Assembly: GCA_911728455.2 (NCBI GenBank) | Contig: OU452233.1 | Location: 9,157,505 to 9,221,504 of the forward strand | Source: Marthasterias glacialis | Taxonomy: Eukaryota; Echinodermata; Asteroidea; Forcipulatida; Asteriidae | DNA: 64,000 bases | Direction: 5' to 3' | Part shown: positions 39,433-51,280 of the stretch, piece by piece | How positions within the stretch are numbered: the stretch's first letter is position 1 | Layout of the letters: each line of letters starts with the position of its first letter | Program-made: the position numbers and the translations under genes | The notes under the pieces: model-generated | The model's database searches: none | What the model saw: only the letters and a program-made list of their open reading frames with translations | Told to the model about the DNA's origin: nothing

Positions 39433-41006
39433 ATGTCCAGTTCATACGGCCATGCTGTGTGTACGTCAACAATAGCAAAGGCCGCTATGAGTGTGCTGGA
39501 CCGAAGCCAGCTAAAAAACCGCCGAAAAAAGAAGTCGGCAGCGCCAAGACCAATAACTCCAGAAATAGTGGGGCTAGAAAGAAATTTCTTGTACCTGCAG
39601 TTAGCTGCCATAGTCCTGCATCCGAAAATTTGGTTTTCCCGCCGAAAAAAGAAGTCGTCAGCGCCAAGACCAATAACTCCAGAAATAATGGGGCTAGAGA
39701 GAAATTCCTTGTACCTGCAGTTAGCTGCCATAGTCCTGCATCCGAAAATCTGGTTTTCCCGGCCAGCCAGGGCCATCTTCCGCCTTGAAATCACCAGGGA
39801 GCGGGGCTGCTCCGAATGCGCTTCAAACGCCTGTCTTATGGCACTTTTGTACACGAAGCTGCAACATAGAGAAAACAAGACTTAGCAACGGCTTTATCTC
39901 CCAAAGTATTAGCGGGAAACTGACAAATCTGACACGGTTGGAAAGCCCTGTTCATGGGCTTTCCGAAAATGCCGGTCTTGGGGCTGCCGGATAAATAGGA
40001 AGGATGCCAGGGACCGCGGAGTGAGGACACCCCGAGGATGTCCAGTTCATACGGCCATGCTGTGTGTACGTCAACAATAGCAAAGGCCGCTATGAGTGTG
40101 CTGGACCGAAGCCAGCTAAAAAAACGCCGAAAAAAGAAGTCGGCAGCGCCAAGACCAATAACTCCAGAAAAAATTGGGCTAGAGAGAAATTTCGTACCTG
40201 CAGTTAGCTGCCATAGTCCTGCATCCGAAAATCTGGTTTTCCCGGCCAGCCAGGGCCATCTTCCGCTTTGAAATCACCAGGGAGCGGGGCTGCTCCGAAT
40301 GCGCTTCAAACGCCTGTCTTATGGTACTTTTGTACACGAAGCTGCAACATAGACAAAACAAGACTTACCAACGGCTTTATCTCCCAAAGTATTGGCGGGA
40401 AACTGACAAGTCTGACACGGTTGGAAAGCCCTGTTCATGGGCTTTCCGAAAATGCCGGTCTTGGGGCTGCCGGATAAACAGGGAGGATGCCAGGGACCGC
40501 GGAATGAGGACACCCCGAGGATGTCCAGTTCATACAGCCATGCTGTGTGTACGTCAACAATAGCAAAGGCCGCTATGTGTGTGCTGGACCGAAGCCAGCT
40601 AAAAAAACCGCCGAAAAAAGAAGTCGTCAGCGCCAAGACCAATCACTCCAGAAATACTGGGGCTAGAGAGAAATTTCTTGTACCTACAGTTAGCTGCCAT
40701 AGTCCTGCATCCGAAAATCTGGTTTTCCTGGCCAGCCAGGGCCATCTTCCGCCTTGAAATCACCAGGGAGCGGGGCTGCTCCGAATGCGCTTCAAACGCC
40801 TGTCTTATGGCACTTTTGTACACGAAGCTGCAACATAGAGAAAACAAGACTTAGCAACGGCTTTATCTCCCAAAGTATTGGCGGGAAACTGACAAGTCTG
40901 ACACGGTTGGAAAGCCCTGTTCATGGGCTTTCCGAAAATGCCGGTCTTGGGGCTGCCGGATAAATAGGAAGGATGCCAGGGACCGTGGAGTGAGGACACC
41001 CCGAGG
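39433..41006 (+). repeat. Trimer HOR, 1574 bp, copy 1
   Basis: Made of a 605-bp monomer (39433), a 483-bp monomer with the short AAAAAATTGGGCTAG form (40038) and a 486-bp monomer with CAATCACTCC (40521). The 120-bp duplication occupies 39522-39641 and 39642-39761. Confidence 0.93.
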
Positions 41007-42580
41007 ATGTCCAGTTCATACGGCCATGCTGTGTGTACGTCAACAATAGCAAAGGCCGCTATGAGTGTGCTGGACCGAAGCCAGCTAAAAAACCGCCGAA
41101 AAAAGAAGTCGGCAGCGCCAAGACCAATAACTCCAGAAATAGTGGGGCTAGAAAGAAATTTCTTGTACCTGCAGTTAGCTGCCATAGTCCTGCATCCGAA
41201 AATTTGGTTTTCCCGCCGAAAAAAGAAGTCGTCAGCGCCAAGACCAATAACTCCAGAAATAATGGGGCTAGAGAGAAATTCCTTGTACCTGCAGTTAGCT
41301 GCCATAGTCCTGCATCCGAAAATCTGGTTTTCCCGGCCAGCCAGGGCCATCTTCCGCCTTGAAATCACCAGGGAGCGGGGCTGCTCCGAATGCGCTTCAA
41401 ACGCCTGTCTTATGGCACTTTTGTACACGAAGCTGCAACATAGAGAAAACAAGACTTAGCAACGGCTTTATCTCCCAAAGTATTAGCGGGAAACTGACAA
41501 ATCTGACACGGTTGGAAAGCCCTGTTCATGGGCTTTCCGAAAATGCCGGTCTTGGGGCTGCCGGATAAATAGGAAGGATGCCAGGGACCGTGGAGTGAGG
41601 ACACCCCGAGGATGTCCAGTTCATACGGCCATGCTGTGTGTACGTCAACAATAGCAAAGGCCGCTATGAGTGTGCTGGACCGAAGCCAGCTAAAAAAACG
41701 CCGAAAAAAGAAGTCGGCAGCGCCAAGACCAATAACTCCAGAAAAAATTGGGCTAGAGAGAAATTTCGTACCTGCAGTTAGCTGCCATAGTCCTGCATCC
41801 GAAAATCTGGTTTTCCCGGCCAGCCAGGGCCATCTTCCGCTTTGAAATCACCAGGGAGCGGGGCTGCTCCGAATGCGCTTCAAACGCCTGTCTTATGGTA
41901 CTTTTGTACACGAAGCTGCAACATAGACAAAACAAGACTTACCAACGGCTTTATCTCCCAAAGTATTGGCGGGAAACTGACAAGTCTGACACGGTTGGAA
42001 AGCCCTGTTCATGGGCTTTCCGAAAATGCCGGTCTTGGGGCTGCCGGATAAACAGGGAGGATGCCAGGGACCGCGGAATGAGGACACCCCGAGGATGTCC
42101 AGTTCATACAGCCATGCTGTGTGTACGTCAACAATAGCAAAGGCCGCTATGTGTGTGCTGGACCGAAGCCAGCTAAAAAAACCGCCGAAAAAAGAAGTCG
42201 TCAGCGCCAAGACCAATCACTCCAGAAATACTGGGGCTAGAGAGAAATTTCTTGTACCTACAGTTAGCTGCCATAGTCCTGCATCCGAAAATCTGGTTTT
42301 CCTGGCCAGCCAGGGCCATCTTCCGCCTTGAAATCACCAGGGAGCGGGGCTGCTCCGAATGCGCTTCAAACGCCTGTCTTATGGCACTTTTGTACACGAA
42401 GCTGCAACATAGAGAAAACAAGACTTAGCAACGGCTTTATCTCCCAAAGTATTGGCGGGAAACTGACAAGTCTGACACGGTTGGAAAGCCCTGTTCATGG
42501 GCTTTCCGAAAATGCCGGTCTTGGGGCTGCCGGATAAATAGGAAGGATGCCAGGGACCGTGGAGTGAGGACACCCCGAGG
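41007..42580 (+). repeat. Trimer HOR, 1574 bp, copy 2
   Basis: Monomers at 41007 (605 bp), 41612 and 42095. It is nearly identical to copy 1; one difference seen is GACCGTGG at the end of the first monomer, where copy 1 has GACCGCGG. Confidence 0.93.
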
Positions 42581-44154
42581 ATGTCCAGTTCATACGGCCA
42601 TGCTGTGTGTACGTCAACAATAGCAAAGGCCGCTATGAGTGTGCTGGACCGAAGCCAGCTAAAAAAACGCCGAAAAAAGAAGTCGGCAGCGCCAAGACCA
42701 ATAACTCCAGAAATAGTGGGGCTAGAAAGAAATTTCTTGTACCTGCAGTTAGCTGCCATAGTCCTGCATCCGAAAATTTGGTTTTCCCGCCGAAAAAAGA
42801 AGTCGTCAGCGCCAAGACCAATAACTCCAGAAATAATGGGGCTAGAGAGAAATTCCTTGTACCTGCAGTTAGCTGCCATAGTCCTGCATCCGAAAATCTG
42901 GTTTTCCCGGCCAGCCAGGGCCATCTTCCGCCTTGAAATCACCAGGGAGCGGGGCTGCTCCGAATGCGCTTCAAACGCCTGTCTTATGGCACTTTTGTAC
43001 ACGAAGCTGCAACATAGAGAAAACAAGACTTAGCAACGGCTTTATCTCCCAAAGTATTAGCGGGAAACTGACAAATCTGACACGGTTGGAAAGCCCTGTT
43101 CATGGGCTTTCCGAAAATGCCGGTCTTGGGGCTGCCGGATAAATAGGAAGGATGCCAGGGACCGTGGAGTGAGGACACCCCGAGGATGTCCAGTTCATAC
43201 GGCCATGCTGTGTGTACGTCAACAATAGCAAAGGCCGCTATGAGTGTGCTGGACCGAAGCCAGCTAAAAAAACGCCGAAAAAAGAAGTCGGCAGCGCCAA
43301 GACCAATAACTCCAGAAAAAATTGGGCTAGAGAGAAATTTCGTACCTGCAGTTAGCTGCCATAGTCCTGCATCCGAAAATCTGGTTTTCCCGGCCAGCCA
43401 GGGCCATCTTCCGCTTTGAAATCACCAGGGAGCGGGGCTGCTCCGAATGCGCTTCAAACGCCTGTCTTATGGTACTTTTGTACACGAAGCTGCAACATAG
43501 ACAAAACAAGACTTACCAACGGCTTTATCTCCCAAAGTATTGGCGGGAAACTGACAAGTCTGACACGGTTGGAAAGCCCTGTTCATGGGCTTTCCGAAAA
43601 TGCCGGTCTTGGGGCTGCCGGATAAACAGGGAGGATGCCAGGGACCGCGGAATGAGGACACCCCGAGGATGTCCAGTTCATACAGCCATGCTGTGTGTAC
43701 GTCAACAATAGCAAAGGCCGCTATGTGTGTGCTGGACCGAAGCCAGCTAAAAAAACCGCCGAAAAAAGAAGTCGTCAGCGCCAAGACCAATCACTCCAGA
43801 AATACTGGGGCTAGAGAGAAATTTCTTGTACCTACAGTTAGCTGCCATAGTCCTGCATCCGAAAATCTGGTTTTCCTGGCCAGCCAGGGCCATCTTCCGC
43901 CTTGAAATCACCAGGGAGCGGGGCTGCTCCGAATGCGCTTCAAACGCCTGTCTTATGGCACTTTTGTACACGAAGCTGCAACATAGAGAAAACAAGACTT
44001 AGCAACGGCTTTATCTCCCAAAGTATTGGCGGGAAACTGACAAGTCTGACACGGTTGGAAAGCCCTGTTCATGGGCTTTCCGAAAATGCCGGTCTTGGGG
44101 CTGCCGGATAAATAGGAAGGATGCCAGGGACCGTGGAGTGAGGACACCCCGAGG
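42581..44154 (+). repeat. Trimer HOR, 1574 bp, copy 3
   Basis: Monomers at 42581 (605 bp), 43186 and 43669. It differs from copies 1 and 2 in the first linker (AAACGCCG instead of AACCGCCG). After it the array returns to ordinary monomers at 44155. Confidence 0.93.
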
Positions 44155-46399
44155 ATGTCCAGTTCATACGGCCATGCTGTGTGTACGTCAACAATAGCAA
44201 AGGCCGCTATGAGTGTGCTGGACCGAAGCCAGCTAAAAAAACGCCGAAAAAAGAAGTCGGCAACGCCAAGACCAATAACTCCAGAAATAATGGGGCTAGA
44301 GAAAAATTTCTCGTACCTGCAGTTAGCTGCCATAGTCCTGCATCCGAAAATCTGGTTTTCCCGGCCAGCCAGGGCCATCTTCCGCTTTGAAATCACCAGG
44401 GAGCGGGGCTGCTCCGAATGCGCTTCAAACGCCTGTCTTATGGCACTTTTGTACACGAAGCTGCAACATAGACAAAACAAGACTTACCAACGGCTTTATC
44501 TCCCAAAGTATTGGCGGGAAACTGACAAGTCTGACACGGTTGGAAAGCCCTGTTCATGGGCTTTCCGAAAATGCCGGTCTTGGGGCTGCCGGATAAATAG
44601 GAAGGATGCCAGGGACCGTGGAGTGAGGACACCCCGAGGATGTCCAGTTCATACGGCCATGCTGTGTGTACGTCAACAATAGCCAAGGCCGCTATGTGTG
44701 TACTGGACCGAAGCCAGCTAAAAAAACCGCCGAAAAAAGAAGTCGTCAGCGCCAAGACCAATAACTCCAGAAATACTGGGGCTAGAGAGAATATTCTTGT
44801 ACCTGCAGTTAGCTGCCATAGTCCTGCATCCGAAAATCTGGTTTTCCCGGCCAGCCAGGGCCATCTTCCGCCTTGAAATCACCAGGGAGCGGGGCTGCTC
44901 CGAATGCGCTTCAAACGCCTGTCTTATGGCACTTTTGTACACGAAGCTGCAACATAGAGAAAACAAGACTTAGCAACGGCTTTATCTCCCAAAGTATTAG
45001 CGGGAAACTGACAAATCTGACACGGTTGGAAAGCCCTGTTCATGGGCTTTCCGAAAATGCCGGTCTTGGGGCTGCCGGATAAAGAGGAAGGATGCCAGGG
45101 ACCGTGGAGTGAGGACACCCCGAGGATGTCCAGTTCATACGGCCATGCTGTGTGTACGTCAACAATAGCAAAGGCCGCTATGAGTGTGCTGGACCGAAGC
45201 CAGCTAAAAAAACGCCGAAAAAAGAAGTCGGCAGCGCCAAGACCAATAACTCCAGAAAAAATTGGGCTAGAGAGAAATTTCGTACCTGCAGTTAGCTGCC
45301 ATAGTCCTGCATCCGAAAATCTGGTTTTCCCGGCCAGCCAGGGCCATCTTCCGCCTTGAAATCACCAGGGAGCGGGGCTGCTCCGAATGCGCTTCAAACG
45401 CCTGTCTTATGGTACTTTTGTACACGAAGCTGCAACATAGACAAAACAAGACTTACCAACGGCTTTATCTCCCAAAGTATTGGCTGGAAACTGACAAGTC
45501 TGACACGGTTGGAAAGCCCTGTTCATGGGCTTTCCGAAAATGCCGGTCTTGGGGCTGCCGGATAAATAGGAAGGATGCCAGGGACCGTGGAGTGAGGACA
45601 CCCCGAGGATGTCCAGTTCATACGGCCATGCTGTGTGTACGTCAACAATAGCAAAGGCCGCTATGTGTGTGCTGGACCGAAGCCAGCTAAAAAAACCGCC
45701 GAAAAAAGAAGTCGTCAGCGCCAAGACCAATAACTCCAGAAATACTGGGGCTAGAAAGAAATTTCTTGTACCTACAGTTAGCTGCCATAGTCCTGCATTC
45801 GAAAATCTGGTTTTCCTGGCCAGCCAGGGCCATCTTCCGCCTTGAAATCACCAGGGAGCGGGGCTGCTCCGAATGCGCTTCAAACGCCTGTCTTATGGCA
45901 CTTTTGTACACGAAGCTGCAACATAGACAAAACAAGACTTACCAACGGCTTTATCTCCCAAAGTATTAGCGGGAAACTGACAAATCTGACACGGTTGGAA
46001 AGCCCTGTTCATGGGCTTTCCGAAAATGCCGGTCTTGGGGCTGCCGGATAAATAGGAAGGATGCCAGGGACCGTGGAGTGAGGACACCCCGAGGATGTCC
46101 AGTTCATACGGCCATGCTGTGTGTACGTCAACAATAGCAAAGGCCGCTATGAGTGTGCTGGACCGAAGCCAGCTAAAAAAACGCCGAAAAAAGAAGTCGG
46201 CAGCGCCAAGACCAATAACTCCAGAAAAAATTGGGCTAGAGAGAAATTTCGTACCTGCAGTTAGCTGCCATAGTCCTGCATCCGAAAATCTGGTTTTCCC
46301 GGCCAGCCAGGGCCATCTTCCGCCTTGAAATCACCAGGGAGCGGGGCTGCTCCGAATGCGCTTCAAACGCCTGTCTAATGGCACTTTTGTACACGAAGC

Positions 46400-49300
46400 T
46401 GCAACATAGAGAAAACAAGACTTAGCAACGGCTTTATCTCCCAAAGTATTGGCTGGAAACTGACAAGTCTGACACGGTTGGAAAGCCCTGTTCATGGGCT
46501 TTCCGAAAATGCCGGTCTTGGGGCTGCCGGATAAATAGGAAGGATGCCAGGGACCGTGGATTGAGGACACCCCGAGGATGTCCAGTTCATACGGCCATGC
46601 TGTGTGTACGTCAACAATAGCAAAAGCCGCTATGAGTGTGCTGGACCGAAGCCAGCTTAAAAAACTTAGAAAAAAAAAGTCGTCAGCGCCAAGACCAATA
46701 ACTCCAGAAATACTGGGGCTAGAGAGAAATTCCTTGTACCTGCAGTTAGCTGCCATAGTCCTGCATTCGAAAATCTGGTTTTCCCGGCCAGCCAGGGCCA
46801 TCTTCCGCCTTGAAATCACCAGGGAGCGGGGCTGCTCCGAATGCGCTTCAAACGCCTGTCTTATTGCACTTTTGTACATGAAGCTGAAACATAATTAAAA
46901 CAAGACTTAGCAACGGCTTTATCTCCCAAAGTATTGGCGGGAAACTGACAAGTCTGACACGGTTGGAAAGCCCTGTTCATGGGCTTTCCGAAAATGCCGG
47001 TCTTGGGGCTGCCGGATAAATAGGAAGGATGCCAGGGACCGTGGAGTGAGGACACCCCGAGGATGTCCAGTTCATACGGCCATGCTGTGTGTACGTCAAC
47101 AATAGCAAAGGCCGCTATGAGTGTGCTGGACCGAAGCCAGCTAAAAAAACGCCGAAAAAAGAAGTCGTCAGCGCCAAGACCAATAACTCCAGAAATACTG
47201 GGCTAGAGAGAAATTACTTGTACCTGCAGTTAGCTGCTATAGTCCTGCATCCGAAAATCTGGTTTTCCCGGCCAGCCAGGGCCATCTTCCGCCTTGAAAT
47301 CACCAGGGAGCGGGGCTGCTCCGAATGCGCTTCAAACGCCTGTCTAATGGCACTTTTGTACACGAAGCTGCAACATAGAGAAAACAAGACTTAGCAACGG
47401 CTTTATCTCCCAAAGTATTGGCTGGAAACTGACAAGTCTGACACGGTTGGAAAGCCCTGTTCATGGGCTTTCCGAAAATGCCGGTCTTGGGGCTGCCGGA
47501 TAAATAGGAAGGATGCCAGGGACCGTGGATTGAGGACACCCCGAGGATGTCCAGTTCATACGGCCATGCTGTGTGTACGTCAACAATAGCAAAAGCCGCT
47601 ATGAGTGTGCTGGACCGAAGCCAGCTTAAAAAACTTAGAAAAAAAAAGTCGTCAGCGCCAAGACCAATAACTCCAGAAATACTGGGGCTAGAGAGAAATT
47701 TCTCGTACCTGCAGTTAGCTGCCATAGTCCTGCATTCGAAAATCTGGTTTTCCTGGCCAGCCAGGGCCATCTTCCGCCTTGAAATCACCAAGGAGCGGGG
47801 CTGCTCCGAATGCGCTTCAAACGCCTGTCTTATGGCACTTTTGTACACGAAGCTGCAACATTGAGAAAACAAGACTTAGCAACGGCTTTATCTCCCAAAG
47901 TATTGGCGGGAAACTGACAAGTCTGACACGGTTGGAAAGCCCTGTTCATGGGCTTTCCGAAAATGCCGGTCTTGGGGCTGCCGGATAAATAGGAAGGATG
48001 CCAGGGACCGTGGAGTGAGGACACCCCGAGGATGTCCAGTTCATACGGCCATGCTGTGTGTACGTCAACAATAGCAAAGGCCGCTATGAGTGTGCTGGAC
48101 CGAAGCCAGCTAAAAAACCGCCGAAAAAAGAAGTCGGCAGCGCCAAGACCAATAACTCCAGAAATAGTGGGGCTAGAAAGAAATTTCTTGTACCTGCAGT
48201 TAGCTGCCATAGTCCTGCATCCGAAAATTTGGTTTTCCCGCCGAAAAAAGAAGTCGTCAGCGCCAAGACCAATAACTCCAGAAATAATGGGGCTAGAGAG
48301 AAATTCCTTGTACCTGCAGTTAGCTGCCATAGTCCTGCATCCGAAAATCTGGTTTTCCCGGCCAGCCAGGGCCATCTTCCGCTTTGAAATCACCAGGGAG
48401 CGGGGCTGCTCCGAATGCGCTTCAAACGCCTGTCTTATGGTACTTTTGTACACGAAGCTGCAACATAGACAAAACAAGACTTACCAACGGCTTTATCTCC
48501 CAAAGTATTGGCGGGAAACTGACAAGTCTGACACGGTTGGAAAGCCCTGTTCATGGGCTTTCCGAAAATGCCGGTCTTGGGGCTGCCGGATAAACAGGGA
48601 GGATGCCAGGGACCGCGGAATGAGGACACCCCGAGGATGTCCAGTTCATACAGCCATGCTGTGTGTACGTCAACAATAGCAAAGGCCGCTATGTGTGTGC
48701 TGGACCGAAGCCAGCTAAAAAAACCGCCGAAAAAAGAAGTCGTCAGCGCCAAGACCAATCACTCCAGAAATACTGGGGCTAGAGAGAAATTTCTTGTACC
48801 TACAGTTAGCTGCCATAGTCCTGCATCCGAAAATCTGGTTTTCCTGGCCAGCCAGGGCCATCTTCCGCCTTGAAATCACCAGGGAGCGGGGCTGCTCCGA
48901 ATGCGCTTCAAACGCCTGTCTTATGGCACTTTTGTACACGAAGCTGCAACATAGAGAAAACAAGACTTAGCAACGGCTTTATCTCCCAAAGTATTGGCGG
49001 GAAACTGACAAGTCTGACACGGTTGGAAAGCCCTGTTCATGGGCTTTCCGAAAATGCCGGTCTTGGGGCTGCCGGATAAATAGGAAGGATGCCAGGGACC
49101 GTGGAGTGAGGACACCCCGAGGATGTCCAGTTCATACGGCCATGCTGTGTGTACGTCAACAATAGCAAAGGCCGCTATGAGTGTGCTGGACCGAAGCCAG
49201 CTAAAAAAACGCCGAAAAAAGAAGTCGGCAACGCCAAGACCAATAACTCCAGAAATAATGGGGCTAGAGAAAAATTTCTCGTACCTGCAGTTAGCTGCCA

Positions 49301-51280
49301 TAGTCCTGCATCCGAAAATCTGGTTTTCCCGGCCAGCCAGGGCCATCTTCCGCTTTGAAATCACCAGGGAGCGGGGCTGCTCCGAATGCGCTTCAAACGC
49401 CTGTCTTATGGCACTTTTGTACACGAAGCTGCAACATAGAGAAAACAAGACTTAGCAACGGCTTTATCTCCCAAAGTATTGGCGGGAAACTGACAAGTCT
49501 GACACGGTTGGAAAGCCCTGTTCATGGGCTTTCCGAAAATGCCGGTCTTGGGGCTGCCGGATAAATAGGAAGGATGCCAGGGACCGTGGAGTGAGGACAC
49601 CCCGAGGATGTCCAGTTCATACGGCCATGCTGTGTGTACGTCAACAATAGCCAAGGCCGCTATGTGTGTACTGGACCGAAGCCAGCTAAAAAAACCGCCG
49701 AAAAAAGAAGTCGTCAGCGCCAAGACCAATAACTCCAGAAATACTGGGGCTAGAGAGAATATTCTTGTACCTGCAGTTAGCTGCCATAGTCCTGCATCCG
49801 AAAATCTGGTTTTCCCGGCCAGCCAGGGCCATCTTCCGCCTTGAAATCACCAGGGAGCGGGGCTGCTCCGAATGCGCTTCAAACGCCTGTCTTATGGCAC
49901 TTTTGTACACGAAGCTGCAACATAGAGAAAACAAGACTTAGCAACGGCTTTATCTCCCAAAGTATTAGCGGGAAACTGACAAATCTGACACGGTTGGAAA
50001 GCCCTGTTCATGGGCTTTCCGAAAATGCCGGTCTTGGGGCTGCCGGATAAAGAGGAAGGATGCCAGGGACCGTGGAGTGAGGACACCCCGAGGATGTCCA
50101 GTTCATACGGCCATGCTGTGTGTACGTCAACAATAGCAAAGGCCGCTATGAGTGTGCTGGACCGAAGCCAGCTAAAAAAACGCCGAAAAAAGAAGTCGGC
50201 AGCGCCAAGACCAATAACTCCAGAAAAAATTGGGCTAGAGAGAAATTTCGTACCTGCAGTTAGCTGCCATAGTCCTGCATCCGAAAATCTGGTTTTCCCG
50301 GCCAGCCAGGGCCATCTTCCGCCTTGAAATCACCAGGGAGCGGGGCTGCTCCGAATGCGCTTCAAACGCCTGTCTTATGGTACTTTTGTACACGAAGCTG
50401 CAACATAGACAAAACAAGACTTACCAACGGCTTTATCTCCCAAAGTATTGGCTGGAAACTGACAAGTCTGACACGGTTGGAAAGCCCTGTTCATGGGCTT
50501 TCCGAAAATGCCGGTCTTGGGGCTGCCGGATAAATAGGAAGGATGCCAGGGACCGTGGAGTGAGGACACCCCGAGGATGTCCAGTTCATACGGCCATGCT
50601 GTGTGTACGTCAACAATAGCAAAGGCCGCTATGTGTGTGCTGGACCGAAGCCAGCTAAAAAAACCGCCGAAAAAAGAAGTCGTCAGCGCCAAGACCAATA
50701 ACTCCAGAAATACTGGGGCTAGAAAGAAATTTCTTGTACCTACAGTTAGCTGCCATAGTCCTGCATTCGAAAATCTGGTTTTCCTGGCCAGCCAGGGCCA
50801 TCTTCCGCCTTGAAATCACCAGGGAGCGGGGCTGCTCCGAATGCGCTTCAAACGCCTGTCTTATGGCACTTTTGTACACGAAGCTGCAACATAGACAAAA
50901 CAAGACTTACCAACGGCTTTATCTCCCAAAGTATTAGCGGGAAACTGACAAATCTGACACGGTTGGAAAGCCCTGTTCATGGGCTTTCCGAAAATGCCGG
51001 TCTTGGGGCTGCCGGATAAATAGGAAGGATGCCAGGGACCGTGGAGTGAGGACACCCCGAGGATGTCCAGTTCATACGGCCATGCTGTGTGTACGTCAAC
51101 AATAGCAAAGGCCGCTATGAGTGTGCTGGACCGAAGCCAGCTAAAAAAACGCCGAAAAAAGAAGTCGGCAGCGCCAAGACCAATAACTCCAGAAAAAATT
51201 GGGCTAGAGAGAAATTTCGTACCTGCAGTTAGCTGCCATAGTCCTGCATCCGAAAATCTGGTTTTCCCGGCCAGCCAGGG
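46400..51280 (+). repeat. 8.6-kb segmental duplication, copy shortened by 3631 bp
   Basis: Monomer starts: 46578, 47063, 47547, 48032, 48637, 49123, 49608, 50094, 50577, 51063. It matches 37.85-39.75 kb and then switches, inside the 605-bp monomer at 48032, to match 43.4-46.3 kb. The missing 3631 bp equals two 1574-bp trimers plus one 483-bp monomer, as expected for unequal exchange between homologous monomers. Confidence 0.88.
48032..48636 (+). repeat. 605-bp monomer formed by recombination of two parents
   Basis: Its left part (through the second copy of the 120-bp segment) matches 39433 onward. Its right part has CCGCTTTGAAATC, TATGGTACTTTT and ATAGACAAAAC, which match the end of the 43186 monomer. 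The switch lies between about 48300 and 48384. Confidence 0.85.

Larger units (their letters stand above)
37850..46300 (+). repeat. 8.6-kb segmental duplication, full-length copy
   Basis: Monomer starts after the trimers: 44155, 44640, 45126, 45609, 46095. About 37.85-39.75 kb recurs at +8599 and about 43.4-46.3 kb recurs at +4968. Private marks shared with the second copy are CCAAGGAGCGG (39189) and ACATTGAGAAA (39260), both at +8599, and GATAAAGAGGAAG (45079) at +4968. The copy starts where this one stops, so the original event was a tandem duplication of about 8.6 kb. Confidence 0.88.

Noticed and set aside
39231-39878. Long open frames, up to 215 codons, on both strands (also 48032-48679 and 32813-33436)
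   Set aside because: The longest come from 605-bp monomers because the 120-bp insertion is a multiple of three, or from a TAG-to-TAC change in ACTTAG that fuses frames across a junction. A-tract length changes shift the frame between neighbours, several frames on both strands are equally open, and none resembles a known domain. They reflect repetition and not coding.
39433-44154. Assembly artefact as the explanation for the near-identical trimers
   Set aside because: It cannot be excluded from sequence alone. However, the copies do differ (GACCGCGG against GACCGTGG, and AACCGCCG against AAACGCCG), and the shortened relative at 46.4-51.3 kb joins at homologous positions, so a biological origin is preferred.
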